Source: an uncultured Cellvibrionales bacterium
Lineage (GTDB): Bacteria; Pseudomonadota; Gammaproteobacteria; Pseudomonadales; Dasaniaceae
Reading direction: 5' to 3'
Length of the DNA stretch: 38,709 bases
NCBI GenBank assembly: GCA_913019905.1
Contig: CAJVZD010000044.1
Span: forward strand, 1 to 38,709
Position 1 is the stretch's first letter. Each line of letters starts with the position of its first letter. Shown here one piece after another: positions 1 to 9,733 of this stretch. The position numbers were made by a program, and so were the translations under genes. The notes under the pieces are model-generated. The model made no database searches. It was not told where the DNA came from and saw nothing but the letters and a program-made list of their open reading frames with translations.

Positions 1-828
1 CGGAACAGCAAAGCGGATCAAACCATAGGCGCCAGTCTTTAACAATATACCGGCCAAAATAACACTACCCGCCGTCGGTGCCTGTGTATGCGCGTCGGGT
101 AACCAGGTATGGAAAGGGAATCCCGGTAGTTTAACGACGAACGCGATAAAGAAACCTAACATGATCCAATAGGCGGTTTGCTCGTCCATCTTAGTATTCA
201 ACAAGTCGAAATAACTAAAGCTCCATTGACCCGTCGCACTATGATAAACCGAGGCTAAGGTCATAATGGCGACCAACATCAGTAAGCCACTTGCCTGGGT
301 AAAGATAAAAAACTTCATCGAAGCGTAATCGCGTTTTTCATGACCCCATATGGCAATCATAAAATACATCGGAATCAACATGACTTCCCAAAACAGAAAA
401 AACAGGAATAGATCGAGCGCCAAAAATACGCCCAATACGCCCGCCAAAGTCCACAACAAATTCGCTTCAAAAAAACCCCGATGTATTTTTACATCGGTCC
501 AGGACGAACTAATGGCAACGGCGCCGAGAACTAATGTCAACAACACCATCAGTAAACTGAGACCATCCATCGCCAGCTCAATACTGATACCAAAAGCGGG
601 TATCCATTGGGCCGAATAATGCATCAACCAGCTACTGGGATTCGTAGGGTCGGGAACGGCTAACAGACTTGCGCTGTCTATCGCCGACAAATGACTTAAC
701 AGGTATAGAAAATCAACGGTGACAACGGCCAACGCTGTCCAACGGGGTGCGTGTTGATGAATTTTCTCTGACAACGCTGCCAATACCCCACCTGCAAGGA
801 GAATGACAATCAGGTTTACCATCACCAT
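1..828 (-). CDS. nuoM: NADH-quinone oxidoreductase subunit M (partial, C-terminus beyond window)
   Basis: This is an antiporter-like proton-pumping membrane subunit of complex I. The frame is open for 276 codons to the left edge, so the C-terminal part is missing. Hydrophobic segments alternate throughout. The conserved glutamate lies in FLFWEVMLIP (about residue 148) and the conserved lysine in VVKLPGFPFHTWLPDAHTQ (about residue 233); both are key residues of the NuoL/M/N family. The ATG at 828 overlaps the nuoL stop as TAATG and has GGGAG about 7 bases upstream. A second in-frame ATG at 822 is possible. Position after nuoL is the standard operon order. The assignment is secure. Confidence 0.96.
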   Translation of the reverse strand, partial: MVMVNLIVILLAGGVLAALSEKIHQHAPRWTALAVVTVDFLYLLSHLSAIDSASLLAVPDPTNPSSWLMHYSAQWIPAFGISIELAMDGLSLLMVLLTLVLGAVAISSSWTDVKIHRGFFEANLLWTLAGVLGVFLALDLFLFFLFWEVMLIPMYFMIAIWGHEKRDYASMKFFIFTQASGLLMLVAIMTLASVYHSATGQWSFSYFDLLNTKMDEQTAYWIMLGFFIAFVVKLPGFPFHTWLPDAHTQAPTAGSVILAGILLKTGAYGLIRFAVP

Positions 829-2663
829 TACAGAACTCCCAACGACAAGGCCATGACAAAAATCAATCCAAATACCATACTCGCGATATATCCGCGCATC
901 CGCCCAGTTTGCGACTGACTCAACCATTCATTCAGCTTTTGGTTGATCGACACAATTAAATTATAAACTCCATCTATCGGCTCTGAGCTCAGCATGGCTG
1001 AAATCCCGTAATAAGGCTTTACGAACAGATGGTCGTAGAGCCAGTCCATACCCCAGTGACTAAACCAAAAGCGCTTCAGCCCTTTCCCGACAGGGGAATT
1101 AACCAGACCATCGACATTCAGCTGTTTGGAAAGGAAAATCAAATAGGCAATGCCTACACCGATAAGCGGCACAGCAATCGATACCATCTCTACCCACATC
1201 GCAGGATGTTGCTCGCCAACATCCGGGAATACCTGTGCAACGGGAATGGTAAAGACGCCGCCGACCAAGGCGAGAATACACAATACGATTAGCGGGATGG
1301 CCATACGTTTACCTGGCGCTTTGTCAGGTTCGGTATTGGCCTCTCCAAAAAACACCACAAATACCAGGCGGAAACTGTAAATTGCGGTCAGCAGCGCGCC
1401 CACCAAACCGCCAAACCATAACCAAGGGCCTACGCCCGGCATTAGATAAGCATTCAGTAAAATTTGGTCCTTACTGAAGAAACCGGAGGTAAACGGCAGT
1501 GCTGCAAGCGCAGCGGAACCGATCATAAAACTCCAAAATATGACCGGTACTCGAGTACGCAAACCGCCCATTTTAAAAATGTCATGCTCATGGTGCAGGC
1601 AATGAATAATAGCGCCGGAACCCAAAAACAATAACGCTTTGAAAAACGCATGTGTCATCAAGTGGAGTATTCCTGCGGCCCAAGCACCAACGCCGAGAGC
1701 CAAAAACATATAACCAATTTGGCTAATCGTTGAATAAGCTAAAATTCGCTTGATATCGTGCTGCGTCATTGCCGTGAAAGCGGCCATTAATGAAGTGGCT
1801 AAGCCGACAATCGCAACAGCCATCATTGCTGGGGGTGCGAACAAAAATAACTCGTGCGTACGAGCGATTAAATAAACCCCAGCAGTTACCATCGTCGCTG
1901 CGTGGATCAATGCGCTGACCGGCGTCGGTCCTGCCATCGCGTCTGGCAACCAGGTTTGAAGCGGTAACTGGGCTGATTTTCCCACAGCGCCTCCCAGCAG
2001 TAACAAACAGGCAATCACAGGCATCGTATCGCCGATTACCCAGTTCGTTTTAGCAGCCTCACCCATGGCTTGAATGTCGAGCGTTCCCAGCTCTGAAAAA
2101 AGTAAAAACAGGCCGAGTGCCATGGCGGTATCGCCGATGCGGGTGACGATAAATGCTTTCCGTGCTGCCTGACCATTGCTGGGGTTTTGGTACCAGAATC
2201 CCACCAACAGGTAACTGCAGACACCGACTCCCTCCCAACCGAGATAGAGCAGCAACAAATTGTCAGCCATAACCAAAATCAACATGGCCGCGACAAACAT
2301 ATTTAAATAGGCAAAATAACGGGCGTAACTAACATCATCTTCCATAAACTCTGTGGAGAATAAATGGATCAGAAAACCGACACCAGTGATGACTGACATC
2401 ATGACCAAGGTTAAACCATCGAGATAAAAAGCCACGGTCGGGGCGAAATTTCCGACTTGCATCCAAGTCCAATAGGTGATTTGAACAGGCTCCGGATTGC
2501 TAAGAAAACCAATGGCAAAGAACAAAGTTACGAGCGCAGAAATCCCCACAGATCCGGAACCTAACACCGCAATCAGCGCTCTGGGGAATTTACCTGCCAA
2601 TAACATTAACACCACCGAACTTAACAGCGGTGTTATCGGAATCAGCCAAATTAATTCACTCAT
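828..2663 (-). CDS. nuoL: NADH-quinone oxidoreductase subunit L
   Basis: This is the distal antiporter-like subunit of complex I, which couples quinone reduction to proton translocation across the inner membrane. At 611 residues it is close to the usual length of about 613. Visible family motifs are LYLGWEGVGVCSYLLVGFW near residue 140 and the lysine-containing segment GKSAQLPLQTWLPDAMAG near residue 230, followed by PTPVSALIHAATMVTAGVYL. The C-terminus keeps hydrophobic segments consistent with the lateral helix and final anchor. The start has GAGGG upstream and lies 2 bases after the nuoK stop. The stop overlaps the nuoM start. Confidence 0.98.
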   Translation of the reverse strand: MSELIWLIPITPLLSSVVLMLLAGKFPRALIAVLGSGSVGISALVTLFFAIGFLSNPEPVQITYWTWMQVGNFAPTVAFYLDGLTLVMMSVITGVGFLIHLFSTEFMEDDVSYARYFAYLNMFVAAMLILVMADNLLLLYLGWEGVGVCSYLLVGFWYQNPSNGQAARKAFIVTRIGDTAMALGLFLLFSELGTLDIQAMGEAAKTNWVIGDTMPVIACLLLLGGAVGKSAQLPLQTWLPDAMAGPTPVSALIHAATMVTAGVYLIARTHELFLFAPPAMMAVAIVGLATSLMAAFTAMTQHDIKRILAYSTISQIGYMFLALGVGAWAAGILHLMTHAFFKALLFLGSGAIIHCLHHEHDIFKMGGLRTRVPVIFWSFMIGSAALAALPFTSGFFSKDQILLNAYLMPGVGPWLWFGGLVGALLTAIYSFRLVFVVFFGEANTEPDKAPGKRMAIPLIVLCILALVGGVFTIPVAQVFPDVGEQHPAMWVEMVSIAVPLIGVGIAYLIFLSKQLNVDGLVNSPVGKGLKRFWFSHWGMDWLYDHLFVKPYYGISAMLSSEPIDGVYNLIVSINQKLNEWLSQSQTGRMRGYIASMVFGLIFVMALSLGVL

Positions 2664-2665
2664 TC

Positions 2666-2980
2666 TTACCCTCGCATTCTGTTGGCATTATCCATATCCA
2701 AAGACTTAAACCGTCGCTGAACTTGCAATACAAGACCTAATCCTACCGCGACTTCTGCAGCCGCCACGCTCAGTATTAACATAAACATAATTTGTCCGTC
2801 GGCCTGTCCCCAGTGAGCTCCGGCTGCAACGAACGCCAATGCAGAAGCATTCAGCATGACTTCCAGCGACAACAGGATAAAAATAATATTGCGCCGAATC
2901 ATTAATCCCATTAAGCCAATTGAGAACAATAGACACGCCACCAGCAAGATATGATTAAAGGGGATATTTAGTCCTTCCAT
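2666..2980 (-). CDS. nuoK: NADH-quinone oxidoreductase subunit K
   Basis: A small membrane subunit of complex I with three transmembrane helices, equivalent to mitochondrial ND4L. At 104 residues it is near the usual 100. Conserved acidic residues are seen in ILLSLEVMLNASALAF (second helix) and SVAAAEVAVGLGLVL (third helix), which form part of the proton path. The start overlaps the nuoJ stop as TAATG, suggesting translational coupling. The stop is 2 bases before nuoL. Confidence 0.97.
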   Translation of the reverse strand: MEGLNIPFNHILLVACLLFSIGLMGLMIRRNIIFILLSLEVMLNASALAFVAAGAHWGQADGQIMFMLILSVAAAEVAVGLGLVLQVQRRFKSLDMDNANRMRG

Positions 2981-3486
2981 TACTCTTCTCTCTCAAGATA
3001 TCGACGCCCAAGATGAAATGACCCGACTAATCCGGCCAGCAGTAACATTGACGCTATTTCCACGGCAAGGACATAGGGCCCAAAAAGAGTGAGCCCGACT
3101 TCTTTTGCCGAGACGGCTTCCGTTGATGCCGGCCCTTCTATACCGTTTAACATGTACAACAATTCCGCAAACAAAATGAAGGTGAGAAAAGCTGGACCAA
3201 ACCAAACGGAAGGACGCAGCCATTGCCGCTCTCTCTGGTCACCTTTTTCGCCGAGGTTAAGCATCATAATGACGAAGACAAATAGCACCATGATGGCGCC
3301 GGCGTAAATAACGATCTCTAACGCCGCGGCAAAGGCTGCGCCAATAAGGTAAAAGATCACAGCAACAGCTAACAGGGAGACAATAAGATAAATGAGCGCA
3401 TGAATCGCGTTTGTGCGGGTCATTGCCAAAACAGTTGCTACCAAAGCAACCGTCGCCGCAATATAAAAAAGTGTAATTTCTAACAT
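2980..3486 (-). CDS. nuoJ: NADH-quinone oxidoreductase subunit J
   Basis: A membrane subunit of complex I, equivalent to ND6. It has 168 residues and five predicted hydrophobic helices. The motif ALEIVIYAGAIMVLFVFVIM is the conserved third helix of this family, with its characteristic break. The ATG has AGAGGAAG a few bases upstream. A 91-bp gap separates it from nuoI, one of only two real gaps in this operon. The 3-prime end overlaps nuoK by one base. Confidence 0.97.
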   Translation of the reverse strand: MLEITLFYIAATVALVATVLAMTRTNAIHALIYLIVSLLAVAVIFYLIGAAFAAALEIVIYAGAIMVLFVFVIMMLNLGEKGDQRERQWLRPSVWFGPAFLTFILFAELLYMLNGIEGPASTEAVSAKEVGLTLFGPYVLAVEIASMLLLAGLVGSFHLGRRYLEREE

Positions 3487-3577
3487 AAACCGCTTCCTCT
3501 ATTTATGTTAAATATTTCGATGCTATCGGTCTTCGAGATAAAAGAACTCCGCAACTCTACGCTTGGATCTTGTGTGC

Positions 3578-4093
3578 TCATGGTAAGAGGCTCTTTACAT
3601 TAATCGGTTCGGCTTCATTTTCCGCCTCGCCTTTATCTTTATACGATGTCTGCAGTCCTGACACTCTGTAAAAATTGTAATCCGGGTATTTTCCTACGCC
3701 GTTTATCAACAAATGTTCTTTTTCATAAACCATGTTTTGGCGATCGTATTCGCACATTTCAAAATCTGGTGTCAGTTGGATTGCATAAGTAGGACAAGCT
3801 TCTTCGCACATGCCACACATAATGCAACGAGAAAAATTAATACGGAAAAACTCCGGGTACCAGCTGCCATCTTCGCGGGTATCCTGCTGCAAAGCGATAC
3901 AGTCGACCGGACAAGCTGCCGCGCAAAGATTACAAGCGACGCAACGCTCTTCGCCGTCGGGGTCACGGGTCAATACAATACGGCCACGGTATCGCGGAGC
4001 CAGATAAGGCTTTTCTTCGGGATACTGGACCGTCTCCGCCTTGGTGAATGTATGTTGAAGTACTCGCCATATCGTACGTAGCTGGCTAATCAT
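3578..4093 (-). CDS. nuoI: NADH-quinone oxidoreductase subunit I (two 4Fe-4S ferredoxin-like)
   Basis: An electron-transfer subunit of the complex I connecting module, carrying clusters N6a and N6b. Two CxxCxxCxxxCP motifs are visible, CVACNLCAAACP and CIMCGMCEEACP. An upstream in-frame start at 4138 would overlap nuoH by 41 bases. The ATG at 4093 is preferred because GGAGGGGG lies just upstream and the product (171 residues, MISQLRTIW...) then begins like other NuoI proteins. It starts 4 bases after the nuoH stop. Confidence 0.96.
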   Translation of the reverse strand: MISQLRTIWRVLQHTFTKAETVQYPEEKPYLAPRYRGRIVLTRDPDGEERCVACNLCAAACPVDCIALQQDTREDGSWYPEFFRINFSRCIMCGMCEEACPTYAIQLTPDFEMCEYDRQNMVYEKEHLLINGVGKYPDYNFYRVSGLQTSYKDKGEAENEAEPINVKSLLP

Positions 4094-4097
4094 AATT

Positions 4098-5069
4098 TCA
4101 AGCCCCCTCCATCCATAACAATACCGCGCCGGTAACAACCAGATTGAGTAAGGTAATGGGTAACATAATTTTCCAGCCGAGAGACATGAGTTGATCGTAG
4201 CGTGGCCTCGGTATGGCAGCCCTTAGCAAGACAAAGAAATTAATAACAAAAAATACTTTAAGTCCGAACCAGACAACTGGAGGTAGCCAATCACCGATGA
4301 ACATTGGGCCGTGCCACCCCCCGAAAAAGAGTGTTGTGATCATGCAGGAAATTAATATCAATCCCAGGTACTCACCCAGCATGAACATCGCGAACTTCAT
4401 ACCACCGTATTCTGTGTGAAAACCCGCGGTGAGTTCATGCTCAGCCTCGGGTAAATCAAAAGGTAAACGGTGGCTTTCCGCAATGCCCGCTATCAGGAAA
4501 ACCACTAAGCCCAGAAACTGTGAGAAACAAAACCACACATCTTCTTGCGCTTCGACAATATCGACCAGGCTAAAGCTTCCGGTCATCATCACGATGCCCA
4601 TTAAGGACAATCCCATGAATACTTCGTAGCTCACCATTTGCGCTGCCGATCGCAAACCTCCGAGCAGCGCATATTTGTTATTGGACGCAAGACCACCAAG
4701 CAATACGCTATATACTGCCAGCGAGGTCATACCCAAGAAAAACAATAAACCAATATTGACATCAATGATGACCAGACCCGGCGCGAGTGGCACCACGGCA
4801 AAACCCATCATCATCGCCACAACAATCGCTGTTGGCGCAAATATAAAAACGACTTTATCGGCAAAGGGTGGCACCCAGTCGTCCTTAAACAGTAACTTAA
4901 TCATGTCGGCGGCAACTTGCCCGATACCAAATGGACCAATTCTGTTAGGCCCTAAACGATCTTGCCAAAAACCGAGAAGACGTCTTTCCCACCAGGTTAA
5001 AATGGCGGCTCCGGCAATGCCACCAATGAGAATGCCCAGGGCGAGTAAAACAGGTACCAATTCAGACAT
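4098..5069 (-). CDS. nuoH: NADH-quinone oxidoreductase subunit H
   Basis: A membrane subunit of complex I (ND1 equivalent) at the junction with the peripheral arm; it lines the quinone-binding chamber. Family motifs include RLGPNRIGPFGIGQVAADMIKL-type sequence near residue 40 and ESHRLPFDLPEAEHELTAGF in the acidic quinone-side loop. I chose the ATG at 5069 (323 residues, MSELVPVLL...) over a GTG at 5081, because GGAGG lies about 6 bases upstream of the ATG. It overlaps the nuoG 3-prime end by 8 bases. Confidence 0.97.
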   Translation of the reverse strand: MSELVPVLLALGILIGGIAGAAILTWWERRLLGFWQDRLGPNRIGPFGIGQVAADMIKLLFKDDWVPPFADKVVFIFAPTAIVVAMMMGFAVVPLAPGLVIIDVNIGLLFFLGMTSLAVYSVLLGGLASNNKYALLGGLRSAAQMVSYEVFMGLSLMGIVMMTGSFSLVDIVEAQEDVWFCFSQFLGLVVFLIAGIAESHRLPFDLPEAEHELTAGFHTEYGGMKFAMFMLGEYLGLILISCMITTLFFGGWHGPMFIGDWLPPVVWFGLKVFFVINFFVLLRAAIPRPRYDQLMSLGWKIMLPITLLNLVVTGAVLLWMEGA

Positions 5070-7902
5070 TTCGACCTCCACTATCGCTCGCGATCATGTC
5101 CGGCTTCGATCGTTGCCAATTCTCATCTTTCTGTAGGGAAACCAATTCGCCCTGCTGCAAGGAAAAGGTTTTCTCGAAACCAACACTGAATCCCACGCAG
5201 TTTTTTGCAACCCGATTGAGTAACCTGACTTCCAGCGCTAAGCTGCTATCGTCCGAAGACACAAGGACTCCGTCACCTTGGCGCACACCTAATTTTTCGG
5301 CGACAACTTTCCCCAGAGCAACAAACGGCTCACCAGCCAATTCACAAATTTCGCTGGTACGAACGGAAAGCTCGTCGCTCCCGTGGACTTTGTGTATTGG
5401 AATGAGCTGCCATTTTCCTTTTTCCAGGTCATGGCCAGGATCGTCTGCAACGACAGACTTGCTTTGAGTCTGATGACTCTGTTCTCTTGGATCAAAAAGA
5501 CGAACACCGTTAGAGCCACCGTGAAGAGGACCGGAGACTTCGTCCTGGAATTTTTGTACCGCTTGATTTGAATTCCATCCGGGCGACCAATAGAAAGATT
5601 TAAGCGCCGCCGGTTCATCACGACTCAAGCCTTCCATACTAAACGCCAAAGGAGATTCTTCATCGATCGGTTGTTGCGGCTCATGCACAGAAATATCCGC
5701 GCGCATAGCAGTACGACCGCTGTAACGGTGGGTCTGGCGCGGAACCTTCAAACCATGGTTTCGATACCCGTGGTCGGGAGCAACGGCAGAAAGACCGGCG
5801 AATAGTTCGTCGCTTTGCGCGCAAGCTTCTACCACTTCGTCAAAAGTTTTCAGAGTCGATAAGGTTTGATGTTTAACTGTTTTAGCCAGTGCCAGTAACC
5901 ATTCCCAACTGGCCATCCGGTCGTCTGCTGGATTAAATACGGGATAATGGCGTTGCGCGCGCCCTTCACTACTGATCAGGGTTCCTTCTGATTCCGCGTA
6001 GGAGGCGCTGGGGAAAACCAGATCTGCCGCATCCAGCGTAGCGTTTTCCAATACGTCCAACGCAATAATGTTCGAAGCACCACCCACCAGCTTTTGGTAC
6101 TGTTCGGTAGACATACGACGGTGTAAGTCGTTCTCGAGGATAATTAAGGTGTCGATGTCGACGGCTTTCTCAGCGAGATGCTCAATAGATAAATCACCCT
6201 CTAGCGAGCCTTCATCTGCAACATCTTCAAGCAGCGCCAACCCAAAACTATTCGCTTCCGGCAGGCAATAACTTAGCATGGTCTTAGTTTCATTGGCTTG
6301 CAGCGCTTCTGCGACGCCCAATGCACTTTCAACAATACCGGAGTGCAACATACTCGAACCGCTGATTATCAACGGATTTTTTGCCGCCGTAAGCATCGCC
6401 GCTGCGTGTTTCACTCGGTCATCATCAGCTAACGGCCCGGATAAAGTTTCCCCTTTGATGATCTGTGCGACCGCACGCCCGAAGGCGGCGATATTATCGG
6501 GTGCCAGCGAAACCAGCTCGCTGGCGACATCGTCCAGACGAGTATCACTCGCGGATACAATGACCATTGGAGACCGCTGATCTTGGGCCAGATTACGAAC
6601 AGCAGCATCCTGCCAGTGAAACAGCCGGGCTTGATCGGCGAGCTCCAGCGCTTTATTACGAACTGATTGACGTAATCCCAGTGCGACTCGTGGAGCGGTA
6701 TTAGTCACATCTTCGCCGAGAATCAAAATAGCGTCAGCGCTTTCCATTTCTTTAATCGACGGATTTGTCGCAGACATCGACCTTAGGATATTAACGATAC
6801 GTTTGATCACCGTTTCTTCGCTTGCTGAAAAACCCAATGTAAAGTTTTCTCTTCCGACTAATTCTCGCAATAAAAAATTCGATTCCAACGAGGCTCGAGG
6901 CGATCCAATCGCTGCGACCTTGCCAGATTTTAGTGCGTCTTTTATCCAAGCCCCGCCACATTCCAGACCTTGTTGGGTGCCAATAGCGCTAAACGTACCC
7001 TCACCATCAGCATTCTTATCGCTGCCTTCTACCTGTTTACGAGCATCTCTTAAAGCAACGAAATTCAGCCGTTCATCACTGTTGATGTAACCGCTGCCAA
7101 AGCGCCCGCGGTCACAAAGAAAATAGCCGTTAACCTCATGATTGTAACGGTTTTGAATTCTCTTGATTTTCCCATAGCGTTCACCGGGGGAAATGTTACA
7201 ACCCACCGCACATCCGGTACAAATTGAAGGTGCAGTTTGCAAATCCCATTTTCGACTGTATTGTTTTAACAAGGGTTTGTCGGTAAATACACCGGTGGGA
7301 CACACTTCGACAAGATTACCGGAAAATTCGCTTTGTAAGGTACCTTCTTGATGACGACCAAAATACGTATGGTCATGAGAAGCTTGCGCTGACAAATCTG
7401 TACCACCGGCGTAATCTCGATAGTAACGCACACATCGATAACAGGTAATACAACGGTTCATTTCATGATTAATCAGCGGACCTAAATACTGATTGCGATG
7501 AGTATTCTTAGGGCCTTCATACCGACGGTCGCGGTGACCAACCATCACGGTCATATCCTGTAAATGGCACTCTCCACCCTCCCCGCAAACGGGGCAATCG
7601 TGGGGATGATTCAGCATCAGTGACTCAACAATCGCGCCCCTAAATTCAGAGGCCTTCTCCGCATTGAGCGAAAAACGAGCGCCGTCGGCTACCGGCGTCA
7701 TGCAACCCATCACAATTTTGCCGACTGTATCTTCTTCGTTCTGATACTGGAGAACAGCACACTGCCGGCAGGATCCAATGGATCCCATAGCCGGATGCCA
7801 GCAGAAGTAAGGCAAATCCAAGCCGGCATTAAGAAACGCCTCTAGAATATTTTCGCCGTTTTTTACTTCAAGCTCTTGCCCGTCTACAAAAATCGTCGGC
7901 AT
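5062..7902 (-). CDS. nuoG: NADH-quinone oxidoreductase subunit G
   Basis: A large iron-sulfur subunit of the NADH dehydrogenase module with 946 residues, slightly longer than the enterobacterial protein of about 908. N-terminal 2Fe-2S ligands are visible in CWHPAMGSIGSCRQC, then HPHDCPVCGEGGEC and CITCYRC for 4Fe-4S clusters. A further C-x2-C-x3-C-x27-C pattern begins at CTGCAVGC; this is the signature of the extra cluster N7, present only in some lineages. The rest is a molybdopterin-oxidoreductase-like fold that is catalytically inert in this family. I chose the ATG at 7902, just after the nuoF stop with AGGAG upstream, over the longer frame starting at 7935. Confidence 0.96.
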   Translation of the reverse strand: MPTIFVDGQELEVKNGENILEAFLNAGLDLPYFCWHPAMGSIGSCRQCAVLQYQNEEDTVGKIVMGCMTPVADGARFSLNAEKASEFRGAIVESLMLNHPHDCPVCGEGGECHLQDMTVMVGHRDRRYEGPKNTHRNQYLGPLINHEMNRCITCYRCVRYYRDYAGGTDLSAQASHDHTYFGRHQEGTLQSEFSGNLVEVCPTGVFTDKPLLKQYSRKWDLQTAPSICTGCAVGCNISPGERYGKIKRIQNRYNHEVNGYFLCDRGRFGSGYINSDERLNFVALRDARKQVEGSDKNADGEGTFSAIGTQQGLECGGAWIKDALKSGKVAAIGSPRASLESNFLLRELVGRENFTLGFSASEETVIKRIVNILRSMSATNPSIKEMESADAILILGEDVTNTAPRVALGLRQSVRNKALELADQARLFHWQDAAVRNLAQDQRSPMVIVSASDTRLDDVASELVSLAPDNIAAFGRAVAQIIKGETLSGPLADDDRVKHAAAMLTAAKNPLIISGSSMLHSGIVESALGVAEALQANETKTMLSYCLPEANSFGLALLEDVADEGSLEGDLSIEHLAEKAVDIDTLIILENDLHRRMSTEQYQKLVGGASNIIALDVLENATLDAADLVFPSASYAESEGTLISSEGRAQRHYPVFNPADDRMASWEWLLALAKTVKHQTLSTLKTFDEVVEACAQSDELFAGLSAVAPDHGYRNHGLKVPRQTHRYSGRTAMRADISVHEPQQPIDEESPLAFSMEGLSRDEPAALKSFYWSPGWNSNQAVQKFQDEVSGPLHGGSNGVRLFDPREQSHQTQSKSVVADDPGHDLEKGKWQLIPIHKVHGSDELSVRTSEICELAGEPFVALGKVVAEKLGVRQGDGVLVSSDDSSLALEVRLLNRVAKNCVGFSVGFEKTFSLQQGELVSLQKDENWQRSKPDMIASDSGGRNV

Positions 7903-7904
7903 AC

Positions 7905-9200
7905 TCAGGCTCCTGTACCCTTGTGGTATGGACAACAGCCACCACTGATATGGCGGTCAAAATCGTCGCGAAAATATTTCAGCGCACTTTGCAAAGGTTC
8001 CATCGCTCCCGGCGCCAAAGCGCAATGTGTATTTCCCATCGCACCAATATATTTGGTTTGATGAATCAAGGTATCAATGTCTTCCGGAACGCCATTGCCC
8101 ATCTCTATTTTTTTCAACACTTCGCGAGTCCAGGGCAGGCCCTCACGGCAGGGAGTACAAAACCCACAGGATTCATGTGCAAAAAACTTAATAAGATTGA
8201 GCGTCATGCCCACCGGACAGGTTTGGTCGTCCAGAATAATCATCGTGCCGGTACCCATCCGACTACCCGCTTTACCAATAACGTTATAATCCATCGCTAA
8301 GTCGAGATGATCGGGAGTGAGGAAATCTGTTGATCCGCCGCCCGGCAGAAATCCTTTTAGTTCTAATCCGTCTTGCATACCGCCGGCGTGATCTTCAAGA
8401 ATTTCCCGAATAGGCGTACCCATTGGCAACTCCCAACAGCCGGGATTTTTTACCTTGCCGCTGGCGCCAAACATTTTTGTTCCGGCGTCTTCACCGCGCC
8501 CCAAAGACATAAACCAGTCCGCGCCTTTGTCGACGATATGAGAAATATTGCACAGTGTTTCTACGTTATTAACAATGGTAGGCCGGCCCCATAAACCACT
8601 GACTTGCGGAAACGGAGGCTTCGCTCTCGGGTTCGCGCGTTTTCCCTCTAAGGCATTGATTAATGCGGTTTCCTCACCGCATATATAACGGCCCGCGCTG
8701 GGATGAACATACATATCCAGTTTGTAACCACTACCAAGAATATTGTCACCGAGATAGCCTTTTTCATAACATTCTGCAATCGCATCGCGTAAGCGCTGGA
8801 TAGCCACAAGATACTCACCACGAATAAATACGTAGGCAATATCGGCTTCAATGGTATAAGCGGAAAGAATCATGCCTTCAATTAACTGGTGGGGATCATA
8901 CTCCATTAGCAGACGATCTTTAAAAGTCCCCGGCTCCATCTCATCGGCATTACAAATCAGGTATTTGTGCCCGGGTGTACATTTTTCTCCCATTGGCACA
9001 AAACTCCATTTCATACCCGTTGGAAATCCCGCACCACCACGACCGCGAAGATTGGAGTCGCTAATAACTTTTAGACAATCTGCTGAAGACATTCCAGCCA
9101 TTGCTTTCTTTAGCCCCTGATAACCACCGTTAGCTTCGTAGGCTGCCATATCAGTGGGAACGGGATCATCGGCAATATTGCGAGTCAGAACTTTTTCCAT
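7905..9200 (-). CDS. nuoF: NADH-quinone oxidoreductase subunit F (NADH/FMN-binding)
   Basis: This is the NADH-oxidising subunit of complex I, which binds FMN and the 4Fe-4S cluster N3. At 431 residues it is of family-typical length. The glycine-rich motif GRGGAGFPTGMKW (NADH/FMN site) is near residue 53. The cluster motif ESCGFCTPCREG near residue 345 pairs with a distal cysteine in THCALAPG. The start overlaps the nuoE stop by one base (TAATG). It ends 2 bases before nuoG. Confidence 0.98.
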   Translation of the reverse strand: MEKVLTRNIADDPVPTDMAAYEANGGYQGLKKAMAGMSSADCLKVISDSNLRGRGGAGFPTGMKWSFVPMGEKCTPGHKYLICNADEMEPGTFKDRLLMEYDPHQLIEGMILSAYTIEADIAYVFIRGEYLVAIQRLRDAIAECYEKGYLGDNILGSGYKLDMYVHPSAGRYICGEETALINALEGKRANPRAKPPFPQVSGLWGRPTIVNNVETLCNISHIVDKGADWFMSLGRGEDAGTKMFGASGKVKNPGCWELPMGTPIREILEDHAGGMQDGLELKGFLPGGGSTDFLTPDHLDLAMDYNVIGKAGSRMGTGTMIILDDQTCPVGMTLNLIKFFAHESCGFCTPCREGLPWTREVLKKIEMGNGVPEDIDTLIHQTKYIGAMGNTHCALAPGAMEPLQSALKYFRDDFDRHISGGCCPYHKGTGA

Positions 9201-9733
9201 TAGGACTTACTCCCAACACCGTCATCCGATGATTGAGAGCCGGAAAAAACCTGTTCGATTGTTTCTTCATCAACATGCGTAATCAAATCATCACCAACCA
9301 TCATAACGGGAGCTCTATCACAGGCCCCAAGACAGGGTACGGGAATTAGCGTGTACTGGTTATCTGCCGTTGTCTCACCGTAGTCGATCCCCAGCTTTTT
9401 AGAAATTTTGTCCTTGATGTCGTCGCCACCGCAGATCCAGCAGCTAACACTGTCGCAATACAAAATCACTTTTTCACCGACAGGTTGTCGATAAATTAAA
9501 TTGTAAAAGGTGGCAACCCCCTCAAGATCTTCCGCGGACATATCTAAATGTCGCGCGATGGCCTGCAGGCATTCATCGGATATCCAACCGCGATGTGCTT
9601 GCACTATCTTTAGCGCATCAATTGCTGCGCCGGATTTATAGGGAACGTGTGCGAGTTCCGCATCTATCTCAGAGAGCTCTTGGGTACTTAGTACCGATCC
9701 TAGATCAGTTTGAATTAAACTCGCTTCGCTCAT
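9200..9733 (-). CDS. nuoE: NADH-quinone oxidoreductase subunit E (2Fe-2S, thioredoxin-like)
   Basis: The 24-kDa-type subunit of complex I carrying the off-path 2Fe-2S cluster N1a. It has 177 residues. The cysteine ligands appear in CDSVSCWICGG and PCLGACDRAPVM, giving the usual two-plus-two pattern. An extra cysteine (WICGG) lies beside the first pair. The ATG overlaps the nuoCD stop by four bases (ATGA), and the stop overlaps the nuoF start. Confidence 0.97.
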   Translation of the reverse strand: MSEASLIQTDLGSVLSTQELSEIDAELAHVPYKSGAAIDALKIVQAHRGWISDECLQAIARHLDMSAEDLEGVATFYNLIYRQPVGEKVILYCDSVSCWICGGDDIKDKISKKLGIDYGETTADNQYTLIPVPCLGACDRAPVMMVGDDLITHVDEETIEQVFSGSQSSDDGVGSKS

